From Bacteroidales bacterium (GTDB lineage: Bacteria; Bacteroidota; Bacteroidia; Bacteroidales; FEN-979): a stretch of 37,503 nucleotides of DNA. Under the pieces are notes generated by a model. It did not search any database. It saw only the letters and a program-made list of their open reading frames with translations, and had not been told where the DNA came from. Position 1 is the first letter of the stretch, and the number at the start of each line of letters is the position of its first letter. Location of the stretch: positions 1 through 37,503 of the forward strand of contig JAUXWT010000102.1 of the NCBI GenBank assembly GCA_030681475.1, in the 5' to 3' direction. The position numbers and the translations under genes were made by a program. Shown here one piece after another: positions 26,751 through 36,800 of this stretch.

Positions 26751-28678
26751 AATTTCAACTGATCAAGCATACGCCTCATCTCCTGATATTTCTTTTGGCA
26801 TTTCTGCTTTATGGAAATACACTGACTCATGACTATGCTTTGGACGACCTGATTGTCATCAAAGAAAATTCATTTACAAAAAATGGTTTTGCCGGAATTA
26901 AAGATATATTTAGCTTTGATTCATTTACAGGTTTTTTTGGCGCCGAGAAAAAACTTGTTGCCGGCGGAAGGTACAGACCCTTATCCATTGCCACTTTTGC
27001 AATCGAATATGAATTATCCGGCGGATTAAACCCCTTTTTAAGTCACCTGATCAATATCCTGCTTTACGCATTTACAGGGATTCTTATTTTCATGATCCTT
27101 TCCAGACTGATAAAGACTCCCCCCGGAAAACCCTGGTACATCGGCATACCTTTCATTGCATCCGCTTTATTTATAGCACACCCTGTTCATACCGAAGTGG
27201 TTGCCAATATCAAAGGCCGGGACGAAATTCTGGCGTTCCTGTTCCCGCTGATAACCGTGTGGCTTACCGTTCGCTACTTTTCTGAACGGAAACCAATCCT
27301 GTTGATCGGCGCTAACCTGTTTTTCTTTCTAGGCCTGTTGTCAAAAGAGAATGCGATAATGTTTGTTGTCCTTACACCTTTAACTATCTACTACTTTACA
27401 AAGACTCCCCTGATGAAAAACGTGACTGTTGGTGTCTCATTTTTACTGACTGCATTAATTTTTGTTTTTGTAAGGTTTCTTGTATTGGGTTATATCAACT
27501 CCGGCGAATTACCAAGAGAATTATTGAACAACCCATTCCTCGACGCAACACAGGGCGAAAAATTTGGCACGATCTTATACACACTAGGGCTTTATGTTAA
27601 ATTACTTTTCTTCCCACATCCGCTAACGCATGATTACTATCCGTATCATATTCCCCTGGTCCCCCTGTCCGACTGGAAAGCTATTCTTTCCTTTGTTCTG
27701 TATACAGGGATGATCTTTTATGCAATATTGAGATTCAAATCCAAGGATATTATCTCCTATGGTATTTTCTTTTACCTGATCACACTGTTTATAGTTTCGA
27801 ACATGCTCTTTCCGGTCGGAACATTTATGAATGAGCGGTTTATCTATATGTCATCACTTGGTTTTACTATAATAGTGGCTTGCCTAATATCGGATAAACT
27901 CTTCAGGGTTATTAAAAAAGAGGGTTTATTCAAGCAATTAGCGACCGGCATTTTACTTATCACCCTGATGCTGTTTACGATTAAAACCTATACAAGGAAC
28001 AAAGCATGGAAAGATAATTTTACCCTCTTTACCACAGATGTACTTGTTTCGGAAAACAGTGTGAAATGTAACATTTCAGCCGGTGGCGATTATCAGAAAA
28101 AAGCCGGAACGGAAACTGATCCGGCTAAACAGGCAGAATACTACGGGCTCTCCATGCAATATCTTGAAAAAGCAATCAAAATATACCCTAAAGCCATCAA
28201 TGGACTTGTATTATATGGAAATGGGTTGACTCTGTATAAAAAAGATTATAAGGGGGCAATTGAACAATATTTTAAGGTACTGGCTTTTGACCCATTCAAT
28301 AAAAATGCTTATACCAATACCTTGCAGGTTTTGGGGTCACTGGATAATGGTATGGAATCTGACTACAAAGTAAGGATTTTAAAACAACTATATGCAATAA
28401 ATCCCGAAAACCCGGATGTGAACTATATCCTTGGAAAATTATACGGCCAGTTCAGGGGAAACCTTGACTCAGCATCCTATTTCCTCGAACGTTCAATAAA
28501 TTTCAATTCAGGGAACATTGCTGTTTTTAAAGACCTCGGAATCGTTTACAGCATGAAAGGTGAATATGCCAAAGCATTGGATGTTTTCTCAAGAGCACAG
28601 AAACTGGATCCATCTGATCAGCAGATCCGTCAAAACATCCAGGTTACCTATAACATTATGAATCAAAAGAAAAAGTAG
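26747..28678 (+). CDS. TMTC-like multi-pass membrane protein with C-terminal TPRs (class B, copy 1)
   Basis: This 643-residue protein has about 10 transmembrane helices, then TPRs from about residue 445 to the end (YLEKAIKIYPKAINGLVLYG; GIVYSMKGEYAKALDVFSRA). The acidic loop motif is DYALDDLIVI, then GGRYRPLSIATFA. The second block, HPVHTEVVANIKGRDEILA, closely recalls the HTEAV-x-x-IVGRAD motif of animal TMTC proteins, and NERFIYMSSLGFT is the third. Class B thus looks closer to TMTC than class A. Its start overlaps the class A stop as ATGA. It converges on the second class B gene with only 9 bp between stops, leaving no room for a separate terminator. Confidence 0.83.
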   Translation: MKFQLIKHTPHLLIFLLAFLLYGNTLTHDYALDDLIVIKENSFTKNGFAGIKDIFSFDSFTGFFGAEKKLVAGGRYRPLSIATFAIEYELSGGLNPFLSHLINILLYAFTGILIFMILSRLIKTPPGKPWYIGIPFIASALFIAHPVHTEVVANIKGRDEILAFLFPLITVWLTVRYFSERKPILLIGANLFFFLGLLSKENAIMFVVLTPLTIYYFTKTPLMKNVTVGVSFLLTALIFVFVRFLVLGYINSGELPRELLNNPFLDATQGEKFGTILYTLGLYVKLLFFPHPLTHDYYPYHIPLVPLSDWKAILSFVLYTGMIFYAILRFKSKDIISYGIFFYLITLFIVSNMLFPVGTFMNERFIYMSSLGFTIIVACLISDKLFRVIKKEGLFKQLATGILLITLMLFTIKTYTRNKAWKDNFTLFTTDVLVSENSVKCNISAGGDYQKKAGTETDPAKQAEYYGLSMQYLEKAIKIYPKAINGLVLYGNGLTLYKKDYKGAIEQYFKVLAFDPFNKNAYTNTLQVLGSLDNGMESDYKVRILKQLYAINPENPDVNYILGKLYGQFRGNLDSASYFLERSINFNSGNIAVFKDLGIVYSMKGEYAKALDVFSRAQKLDPSDQQIRQNIQVTYNIMNQKKK

Positions 28679-28687
28679 TTATCGTTT

Positions 28688-30616
28688 TTACCTCATTTCC
28701 GATAATTCCTTTACACGTGCCATGTTTCCCATGTTATAATAGGATGCCGAGAGGTTTTGCCTTATTTTTACATCTGCCGGATTTATCTTCAGCGCTTTTT
28801 CAAGATAAAATGCAGATTGTCTGAAATTTCCCTTCATGGCATAGGCAACGCCAAGATCACTCAGGCAATCCAGTTTTGTACTGTCGATCATCGTTGCCCT
28901 GACAAGGTTGCTAATGGATGAATCGGGTAAATTCAACTCCTTGCCGAAAACAAGTCCTTTGTTATAATACGTTTCGTACTTTTCACCTGCAGCTTTTATT
29001 AACAGATTATAATATTTTATTTTCAGGGCAGGTTCATTCAATCTGTTTACAGAAACAAAATAGTTGTTGAACGCTTTTTCATAGGACTTGTTGATCTCAA
29101 GTGTTTCGATATACATATCCAGAGCCCGCTCATACTCTCCGTTTTCATAATAAGCATTTCCAAGCAAAAAGGTCTCTGTGGTGGTCTTGTTCATTGATGC
29201 AGCCTGTTCGAGATAAGGGATCGCCCGTTGTGCAAGCATCTTTTTTTCAGCGTTACTGGTGGCCATTTCTGCCTTTAACAATAATTCGTGCCCGGCCCCT
29301 TTGGTAATAACGGCGCTGTTTACAGAAGTCTTCACATCCTGCGTGTACAGTGTAAAACTATCCTTCCAGTCAAAGTTGCGGGAGATCGTTTTTCCGGAAT
29401 AAAGGAGCAATAAACCTGCAAAGCCATAGGGCAGTAACTTTGTCATTTTACTCTTTTCTGCAGCCCGGATCAATATCCAGGCAATCGCAACGGCAAAGCC
29501 GACCGATGGAATAAATGTAAACCGTTCGCCCATAAACGGACCTATAATAAACAGGATATTCGAAACGGGAAATAGTGCGCCGAGATAGAAAAGTAAACCG
29601 AAACCTGCAATATTTCTGCGGTAAGTAAGAAAAATCGCTGCCACAGTGAGTCCTGCATAAAGTAACAATGGCAGTATTGCCCGAACATCGGTCAGTCCGA
29701 CATATGGAATATAAAACGGATAATAATCGATGGTGAGCGGATGTGGCACAAATAATAATTTCAGATAAAGCCACAGGGTGTAAAATGTTGTTCCATATCG
29801 TTCCGAGAACCCGGATGCGTACATGAATGAATTGCTTAAGATATTATCCTCCATGGACGGTTTAGCGCTCCATCCCAGTACACTCTGCCTGATGAGCATG
29901 AATATGATAAAACCTGCAAGTAAACTCACTGTGGTAATTCCGGCCGACTTGCGGAATATTGCCGTGCTTCTGAAACAATAAATTGAAACAGGGATCAAAA
30001 CAAGCATCGGTGCGGCGCTCTCTTTTGACATCAGGGCAAGAAATAAGAATAGTCCCCCATAAAATAAATATGTCGGTTTAGGTTTGTCAGCATACCGGAT
30101 GATCGAATTCCATGCAAGCAATCCAAACAGCAATGCCATCAATTCATCACGGCCTTTAATATTCGCTGTAACTTCAGTGTGGATCGGATGGGCTGCAAAG
30201 ATCAAAGCCCCCATCAGTGACAGACTGAGAAAATAATCCCTGAATTTTTTAAACACTAATTTTTCCTTAAACAAAGCAGCAAGCACTTTGAATAACAGCA
30301 TACAGATCAACCCGTAAAGGATCACGTTTACAAAATGGCTTATAAAAGGATTTGCGCCGAAAAACTGATATTCCGCGCTGAAGGTTATCAAAGAAAGTGG
30401 CCGGTAACGGCCACCCCTGAAAAGGTTTTTTTGTCCCGTGAAACCAGTAAAACTATCATTAAACAAATGGCCGAAAATTCCAGTCAATCCCTCTGTTGTA
30501 AACCGGTTGCCTGCTATAACACTGAAATCATCATAGGCATATTTATTTGGCAGCGTGTTTAAATAAATAGCGGTCCCGAACAGAAATATAAATAATGGCA
30601 AATAGGATTTCTTCAT
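28688..30616 (-). CDS. TMTC-like multi-pass membrane protein with C-terminal TPRs (class B, copy 2)
   Basis: This 642-residue protein is clearly paralogous to the class B gene it faces. It shares KYAYDDFSVIAGNRF, FTGFTGQKNLFRGGRYRPLS, HPIHTEVTANIKGRDELMA, HPLTIDYYPFYIPYVGLTD and GERFTFIPSVGFA, in the same order and at nearly the same length. TPRs occupy about residues 455-640 (GNAYYENGEYERALDMYIET; GVAYAMKGNFRQSAFYLEKA). Its start overlaps the stop of the upstream class A gene by 4 bp, as in the plus-strand pair. All proposed motif acids are intact, so it does not look decayed. Acceptor and donor are unknown. Confidence 0.83.
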   Translation of the reverse strand: MKKSYLPLFIFLFGTAIYLNTLPNKYAYDDFSVIAGNRFTTEGLTGIFGHLFNDSFTGFTGQKNLFRGGRYRPLSLITFSAEYQFFGANPFISHFVNVILYGLICMLLFKVLAALFKEKLVFKKFRDYFLSLSLMGALIFAAHPIHTEVTANIKGRDELMALLFGLLAWNSIIRYADKPKPTYLFYGGLFLFLALMSKESAAPMLVLIPVSIYCFRSTAIFRKSAGITTVSLLAGFIIFMLIRQSVLGWSAKPSMEDNILSNSFMYASGFSERYGTTFYTLWLYLKLLFVPHPLTIDYYPFYIPYVGLTDVRAILPLLLYAGLTVAAIFLTYRRNIAGFGLLFYLGALFPVSNILFIIGPFMGERFTFIPSVGFAVAIAWILIRAAEKSKMTKLLPYGFAGLLLLYSGKTISRNFDWKDSFTLYTQDVKTSVNSAVITKGAGHELLLKAEMATSNAEKKMLAQRAIPYLEQAASMNKTTTETFLLGNAYYENGEYERALDMYIETLEINKSYEKAFNNYFVSVNRLNEPALKIKYYNLLIKAAGEKYETYYNKGLVFGKELNLPDSSISNLVRATMIDSTKLDCLSDLGVAYAMKGNFRQSAFYLEKALKINPADVKIRQNLSASYYNMGNMARVKELSEMR

Positions 30617-32610
30617 TTACTTTTATTCTTTAATCCTTCAAGGTATGATTCATCAACTGCGTAATTTGCCGATTTTGCCTTCAGCGCATATTGGTATGCC
30701 TTCGCAAAATCCTGCTGAGCCTTAAAGATCACGGAACTATTATAATAGGCATTTCCATTCGAAGGATTCAATTTAAGACACCGTGAGTAGTCATCCAGGG
30801 CTTCCCGGTTTCGCCTTAACATATAATAACAAGTTCCTCGTTTGAGAAAATAATCATCATTTTCGGGATTCTTATCAATCAAATTGGTATAATCATTTAC
30901 AGCATCTTCATACCTGCCCATCTCCAGAAGCGTATATGCTTTGTTTAAATAAACTCCAATTACTCCGGGTTTGAGTAATAAAGCTGTTTCGTAATCTCTC
31001 AAAGCAAAATCAAATTGTTTAGCCTTTGCATAGGTAATTGCCCGGTTAAAATAGGTTTCAGGATTAACGCTATCGAGTGCAATGGATTTTGAATATGCAT
31101 CAAGCGCTTTTTCGGTTTCATTCCTTAATCCATAGATGTTTCCCATATTGCTGAAAGCACGCGGGTCGTCGGTTTTCAATCTAATGTAGATATTATAATC
31201 TTCAAGCGCTTTATCTGTAATATTTTGCGAACCATAAAAATTACCGCGGTTTTTATAAGATATTTCCGCCTGTGGGTATTTCGAGATAACATCAGTCCAT
31301 AAGGTTTCTGAATTTTTCCACACCTTGATTTGGTCATTGGCTACTATTCCTATCACGACGGCAAATAATATCAATGCACTTGCCAAAATCCAGCGAGCCT
31401 TGTATAATACGTTTGCCTTACCTGTAAACCCCTGATCAACGTACCAGGCAATAATATAAAACAAGCCAATTGATGAAACATAGGAGTAACGGTCTGCCAT
31501 AATAGCGCTGCCAACCGATACAAATTGCAACACAAGGACAAGGGAGAATAAATAGAAAAGAAAACCGAATAGAACGACCCTGGTGAACCGGGCAGAATAA
31601 AACGCCAGTCCGCCAAGGATTATCGCGATCACCGGCGAAAGATAAAATATCATCGGGAGTCCACCTGATTGGCTCAGTTGCGGGTAAGGGTAAAATGCCG
31701 CCAGGTCCCAGGGGACAATCAACTTAATTAAATACATCACAAATCCATACGTTGCAAACATCAACCGCTGTATCATGCTAAAAACTTTAATATCAGCGAT
31801 AGCATCTTTCGATTGGATAAAAACGGTGATTAATCCGAACACTACCGAAAGGATAAAAAACGGTACTTTCTCCAACCAAAGCCGCATTGAAAATTTACGC
31901 CCCTGAATATAATCGATTGCCACTAAAATCAACGGAAATACAACAGCAGATGGCTTTGAAAGCAGGGAACATATGTAGATTACAAAAATAACCGGTAAAT
32001 ATTTCAATGCCCCTTTTTCAATGTACTTCAAGTACATGATCAAACCGGCCATAAAGAAAAATGTATAGAGTACATCTTTCCTTTCAGCGATCCAGGCCAC
32101 CGACTCAACATGCATCGGATGAATTGCAAAGAGAAGCGATGTAATGATTGCCACCAACAGCCTCCTTCTGGCAAGCAGGAACACGAATATAAAAACAAGT
32201 GCAATGTTGAAAAGATGCAGGATAATGTTTGTCACATGAAATCGTGCAGCCCTGGATTCTATGTGTTTGTCAGACAAAGTATTGCTTTCTGAGGCGTAAT
32301 AATAATCAATGCCAAGTGAGATCATGGTAAGCGGATGGTAATTGGATGCGGAAGGATTTGAAAAAAAATATTTGATGTTTTCTCCGCTTAACTTCTTCAC
32401 ATGTGGGTTTTCCAGGACATAGGTCGGATCATCCCAGTTGGTAAATCCGTATCTGATCGCCGGACTATAAAGAAGCCAGGTAATTATCAATATACCAGCC
32501 AATGGTATAATAAAATACCACACAGGTTGTGTTTTATCTGCTTTTTTCTTTGCCGGAAATGATCCTGTTCCTTGTGCTTTTTTATTTGGAACCTTAGTAT
32601 TCTGTTTCAT
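30613..32610 (-). CDS. TMTC-like multi-pass membrane protein with C-terminal TPRs (class A, copy 2)
   Basis: This 665-residue protein has a Lys-rich N-terminal cytosolic tail of about 30 residues, then a helix (VWYFIIPLAGILIITWLLY) and about 10 more. Motifs match class A: FTNWDDPTYVLENPH, HPMHVESVAWIAERKDVLYT, and ADRYSYVSSIGLF in the ER-x-x-Y position (Asp-Arg here instead of Glu-Arg). At least five TPRs fill residues 440-650 (NMGNIYGLRNETEKALDAYS; YLNKAYTLLEMGRYEDAVND; YLKRGTCYYMLRRNREALDD), more than in copy 1. It lies 48 bp downstream of the response regulator and may be cotranscribed with it. Confidence 0.83.
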   Translation of the reverse strand: MKQNTKVPNKKAQGTGSFPAKKKADKTQPVWYFIIPLAGILIITWLLYSPAIRYGFTNWDDPTYVLENPHVKKLSGENIKYFFSNPSASNYHPLTMISLGIDYYYASESNTLSDKHIESRAARFHVTNIILHLFNIALVFIFVFLLARRRLLVAIITSLLFAIHPMHVESVAWIAERKDVLYTFFFMAGLIMYLKYIEKGALKYLPVIFVIYICSLLSKPSAVVFPLILVAIDYIQGRKFSMRLWLEKVPFFILSVVFGLITVFIQSKDAIADIKVFSMIQRLMFATYGFVMYLIKLIVPWDLAAFYPYPQLSQSGGLPMIFYLSPVIAIILGGLAFYSARFTRVVLFGFLFYLFSLVLVLQFVSVGSAIMADRYSYVSSIGLFYIIAWYVDQGFTGKANVLYKARWILASALILFAVVIGIVANDQIKVWKNSETLWTDVISKYPQAEISYKNRGNFYGSQNITDKALEDYNIYIRLKTDDPRAFSNMGNIYGLRNETEKALDAYSKSIALDSVNPETYFNRAITYAKAKQFDFALRDYETALLLKPGVIGVYLNKAYTLLEMGRYEDAVNDYTNLIDKNPENDDYFLKRGTCYYMLRRNREALDDYSRCLKLNPSNGNAYYNSSVIFKAQQDFAKAYQYALKAKSANYAVDESYLEGLKNKSK

Positions 32611-32658
32611 TGGCTAACAATTCGTATTTCAGCATATATTGCAATTTTTTAACTGTTT

Positions 32659-33327
32659 TCAATGAATTAACAGTCCATTTTCAACTGCCACTTTTACCAG
32701 TTGGGCTGTATTCCGCAATTTCATTTTCTTGAATAAATTGGATTTGTGCCTTTCCACTGTTTTATTGCTGATGAACATCTTATCGGAGATCTCTTTAGTA
32801 GAATACCCGTCGGACAAGTAACCGATAATTTCAATTTCCCTGGGGGTGATATTCCGGAAGTCAACTGCACCAACTACTGCTTCAGAGGCATAGTCGCGCA
32901 ACATTACCCTGGAGCATAAACTGCAAAAATATGTTTTTCCACTGTTAACTCTAATGATCCCTTCGCGAAGTTCATCAACTGTGCAATTCTTTGATAAAAA
33001 ACCTTTTGCCCCGTGTTTTAGCATCTCTTTAATAAAAAACGGATGGTTATGTCTCGACAGGGATATAACTTTTACCCAAGGCACTTTTTCATCAATAATC
33101 CGTGTAACTTCGATACTGGTCAGTCCGGGCTTTTTAATATCCAACAAGATCACATCAGGTTTGACGACTTCGAGTTTTTTCAACAACTCATTTCCGTCAG
33201 AAGCGGTACCTGTGATTTCAAAATCTCCAAAAGATTCGATGAGCGAAGTCAGCGAATGAAGTATAATCCCCTGGTTTTCAGCGATCATTATCCTGATCTT
33301 GCCATTATCACCGTGAAGGTTTTCCAT
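32659..33327 (-). CDS. NarL/LuxR-type response regulator with atypical acidic pocket
   Basis: The protein is about 222 residues from the ATG at 33327 (MENLHGDNGKIRIMIAENQG). The receiver domain has the phospho-acceptor Asp in VILLDIKKPG, a Ser in ISLSRH and the Lys in KGFLSK, but the usual Asp-Asp pair near the start reads Glu-Asn (AENQ). The C-terminal LuxR-type HTH is canonical: ITPREIEIIGYLSDGYSTKE, MFISNKTVERHKSNLFKKMK. The frame runs on to 33516, but that 63-residue extension has no homology and lies across a promoter-like site. It may control the TMTC-like pair downstream. The missing acid may weaken Mg-dependent phosphorylation. Confidence 0.88.
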   Translation of the reverse strand: MENLHGDNGKIRIMIAENQGIILHSLTSLIESFGDFEITGTASDGNELLKKLEVVKPDVILLDIKKPGLTSIEVTRIIDEKVPWVKVISLSRHNHPFFIKEMLKHGAKGFLSKNCTVDELREGIIRVNSGKTYFCSLCSRVMLRDYASEAVVGAVDFRNITPREIEIIGYLSDGYSTKEISDKMFISNKTVERHKSNLFKKMKLRNTAQLVKVAVENGLLIH

Positions 33328-33455
33328 GTCATGGTCAAATTTAACAATTTTTAACTTTACTGAAGCCTTATCATTTAGATTAATTGTTATACTTTTGATA
33401 AAAAAATATAGAATGTTAATCAGGCATAAAGGAGTAATATGTGAATATAATCTTG

Positions 33456-33487
33456 CAAAAATAATAAAAATACGAGATTTCGGACAA
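33456..33487 (-). promoter_or_regulatory. Promoter-like site for the response regulator
   Basis: On the minus strand TTG (33487-33485) is followed after 21 bp by TATTTTTG (33463-33456), a match to TAnnTTTG. It lies about 130 bp before the ATG at 33327 and would exclude the longer frame starting at 33516. Confidence 0.4.
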
Positions 33488-33568
33488 TTGATGACATAAT
33501 TCTCAAAATGATGCAAATTTTTTTAAAAAATTGAACCATTTAACAACTTTTTTTTTTAATTTCGTCTA

Positions 33569-33598
33569 TTGTTTATATTAAATTTAAAACTAAATTTG
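33569..33598 (+). promoter_or_regulatory. Promoter-like site for the SprB-repeat gene
   Basis: TTG (33569-33571) is followed after 19 bp by TAAATTTG (33591-33598), a full match to the Bacteroidota consensus. If used, it would leave a 5' leader of about 270 nt before the ATG at 33876, containing the hairpin at 33773-33785. Confidence 0.5.
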
Positions 33599-33772
33599 TC
33601 AACAAAATATCAGTCTTTCAGCATGTTATGTAATCACTCTAACAAAACATGCCAGAAAGGGTTAAATATTAGATATTTGTTGAATTTATCTTGTAATGAT
33701 GAGAAATTTCTTTACACACAAATAATTTTAATGACATGCCGGTAACTAAGATATACATCCTGCTGGAACCAC

Positions 33773-33785
33773 CGCCGTAGCGGCG
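33773..33785 (+). other. Small GC-rich hairpin in the SprB leader
   Basis: CGCCG-TAG-CGGCG is a perfect 5-bp stem with a 3-nt loop, standing out as a GC island about 90 bp before the start codon. No U-run follows, so it is not a typical terminator. It may be a leader element or chance. Confidence 0.35.
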
Positions 33786-33875
33786 ACGAAGATTGTTTCA
33801 TTTTATCTGAATACATCAACCCCACTATATTTTACCCATTATTAAATAAACCTAGTTTAAACTAATCAATTAATT

Positions 33876-36800
33876 ATGAAAACACTTTACCTGAAGACAA
33901 CAATGAAGTTGATAAGGCTCTTACCGGTCTTAATATTCTTCATGCTGGCATTGTCGTACAATGCCAGATCACAGTTTGCTTCACCAAACCCGGTGTGTTA
34001 CGGACAGCCAATTTACCTGTTCTGTTCCTTATCGGGATGTGAAGTAGCTGGAGCTACTTATACCTGGACCAATGTTAGCGGCTCCTGGATTTCCACTGAC
34101 CAAAACCCGATAATTTTACCTTTTACCACGGGTTACGCAGAAGACAGGTTTTTCCTTCAAGTACAATTCGCCCCACCCCCGGGAGGTTTTTCCGGAGGTA
34201 CGGTTAAAGTGAATTTACTCCCCGGAGTTTCTGTCACCGGAACCGCTACCAATATTCTATGTTATGGCTTATCAACCGGTTCAATCAACATCACCGCAAC
34301 CGGTGGAAATCCCCCTTACACATACTTATGGAGTAACGGTTCAGTATCAAAAAACCAAACCGGGTTGGCAGCCGGCACCTATTCCGTTACTGTAACTGAC
34401 CTGTCTGGTTGTTTCAACGATACCCAAAGTTGGACGATTACTCAACCAAGCGATCTCATTCTTACCGGAGTGGTGTCGCCTGTGTTGTGTAATGGAGCCA
34501 GTACCGGGTCTGTAGATATATCTGTTTCGGGTGGAACACCCGGTTATGGTTATCTGTGGAGCAACGGAGCCGTTACACAGGATATCATTAATCTGGCAGC
34601 GGGTGTTTATACTGTTACAGTATCTGATGCAAATAATTGTAAAAAGATCAACAGTTATACTGTTACACAATCTTCGGCAATTATCCTAACAGGCACCCCA
34701 TCTCCTGTTTTATGTAATGGGGGCAGTTCAGGATCTGTAGACATTTCTGTTTCAGGCGGAGTCACACCTTACGGTTACTTATGGAGTAATGGAGCAGTGA
34801 CAGAAGACATCAGCGGATTGACTGCGGGTACTTATACAGTTACCGTGACAGATGCAAATAGCTGTACAACCTCCAATTCGTGGACGGTTACACAACCTTC
34901 AGCGCTATCGCTGACCGGTACGGCATCGCCCGTGCTTTGTTTTGGTGGTAGTACTGGAGCCGTAGATATTACCGTATCCGGTGGAACAATGCCTTACGGT
35001 TACATGTGGAGCACTGGTGCAATCACTGAAGATATCAGCGGACTGACTGCAGGTTTTTACACAGTTACCGTAACTGACGGCAATGCCTGTACAATGATGA
35101 TGAGTTATGAGGTTACCGGACCAGTGGCAGCACTTAATGCAACAGCAAGTGTGACCAATATTGACTGCAACGGCAATCATAATGGCACTATCAACCTTAC
35201 GGTTACAGGTGGCACTCCTGCTTATGCTTATGAATGGAGCAACGGATCAGTCACTGAAGATCTCACCGGCTTGTACCCGGGCACCTATACCGTAACTGTA
35301 ACCGATGCGAACGCTTGTTTTACCACAGGTAGCTGGATGATCTCAGAACCATCCGACATCTCCTGGTATGGCAGCGTTACAAATGTTAGTTGTTATGGCG
35401 GCAGCGATGGGCATATTGAAGGTGGCGCCGATGGCGGTACACCTCCTTATACCTATCAATGGAGCACTGGGGCAACAACCCAGAACATCGCCAATTTAAC
35501 TGCTGGCACATACACCGTAACCGCTACAGATGCAGTTGGTTGTTACACATTTACATCAAGGATTATCGGACAGCCCTCTGAACTGGTTATAGCCCAGCAG
35601 GCAGTAATTACAGATGTATCCTGCAACGGCGGCAGCGACGGAGCTATTGATATTTCAGTCTCCGGCGGAACCCCTGCATATACTTATATGTGGAGCAATG
35701 GGGAAACCTCGGAAGATATCGGCGGATTAGTTGCCGGTATGTACGTGGTTACTGTTACCGATGCTAACGGTTGTCAGAATTCAGCTTACTGGATGGTAAA
35801 CGAACCAGCGGCGCTTTCACTTACCGGCCAGGCATCTCCTGTGCTTTGTAATGGCGGCAGCACCGGTTCAATTAACATCTCTGTTTCAGGCGGAACTCCT
35901 GCTTACGGGTATATGTGGAGCAATGGCGCTATGACCGAGGACATTACAGGCTTAACTGCCGGTGTTTACACGGTTACCATAACCGATGCAAATGGTTGCA
36001 AAATTTCGGATTTCTGGACGGTTGCTGAACCTTCAGCGCTGAGCCTTACCGGCACTGCAACACCTGCTTTGTGTAACGGAGGAAGTTCCGGTACTATTGA
36101 CATTTCGGTTTCCGGCGGTACCATGCCTTATGGTTACTTATGGAGCAATGGAACCATGTCAGAAGACGTCAGCGGATTGGCTGCCGGTTTCTATACCGTA
36201 ACAGTTACTGATGACAATGGTTGTCAGATTTCCGACACATGGCAAGTTACCGAACCTTCTGCCCTTTCACTTACCGGCATGGCATCGCCTGTGTTGTGTA
36301 ATGGAGGCAGCACCGGATCGGTAGACATTACTGTTACTGGTGGTACTATGCCTTACGGTTACATATGGAGCAATGGCGAATCATCAGAAGACATCAGCGG
36401 ATTAACTGCAGGCACCTATTCTGTAGTGGTAACTGATGCAAATGGTTGCCAGATCTTCGACTACTGGATGGTTACAGAACCATCTGCGCTTTCACTTACC
36501 GGCACATCAACTCCTGTATTATGCTACGGAGGAACGACCGGTACTATTGACATCACAGTTTCCGGCGGTACAATGCCTTACGGTTACTTGTGGAGCAATG
36601 GCGCCATGACAGAAGACCTTAGCGGTTTAACTGGAGGTGTTTATACGGTTACTGTTACTGATGGTAACGCGTGTATGATCACATTGGACTTCACGGTATC
36701 AGGTCCTCAGGAAGCTCTCCTCGCAACTGCGGTTGTGACCAATATAGATTGCAACGGCAATCATAATGGAACGATCGATCTTACTGTTTCCGGAGGTACT

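Larger units (their letters stand above)
33328..33875. other. 548-bp AT-rich intergenic region between divergent genes
   Basis: This stretch separates the response regulator (minus) from the SprB-repeat gene (plus). It holds a promoter-like site on each strand (33456-33487 minus; 33569-33598 plus). It has a poly-T run (33548-33557) and a small GC hairpin, CGCCG-TAG-CGGCG (33773-33785), in otherwise AT-rich DNA. No open frame on either strand looks like a gene. Confidence 0.7.

Noticed and set aside
33328-33516. 63-residue N-terminal extension of the response regulator
   Set aside because: No homology, AT-rich composition, and a promoter-like site lies within it; the receiver domain starts right after ATG 33327.
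34347-35180. Minus-strand frames of 107 and 91 codons inside the SprB array
   Set aside because: They recur with the repeat unit and are antisense shadows of it.
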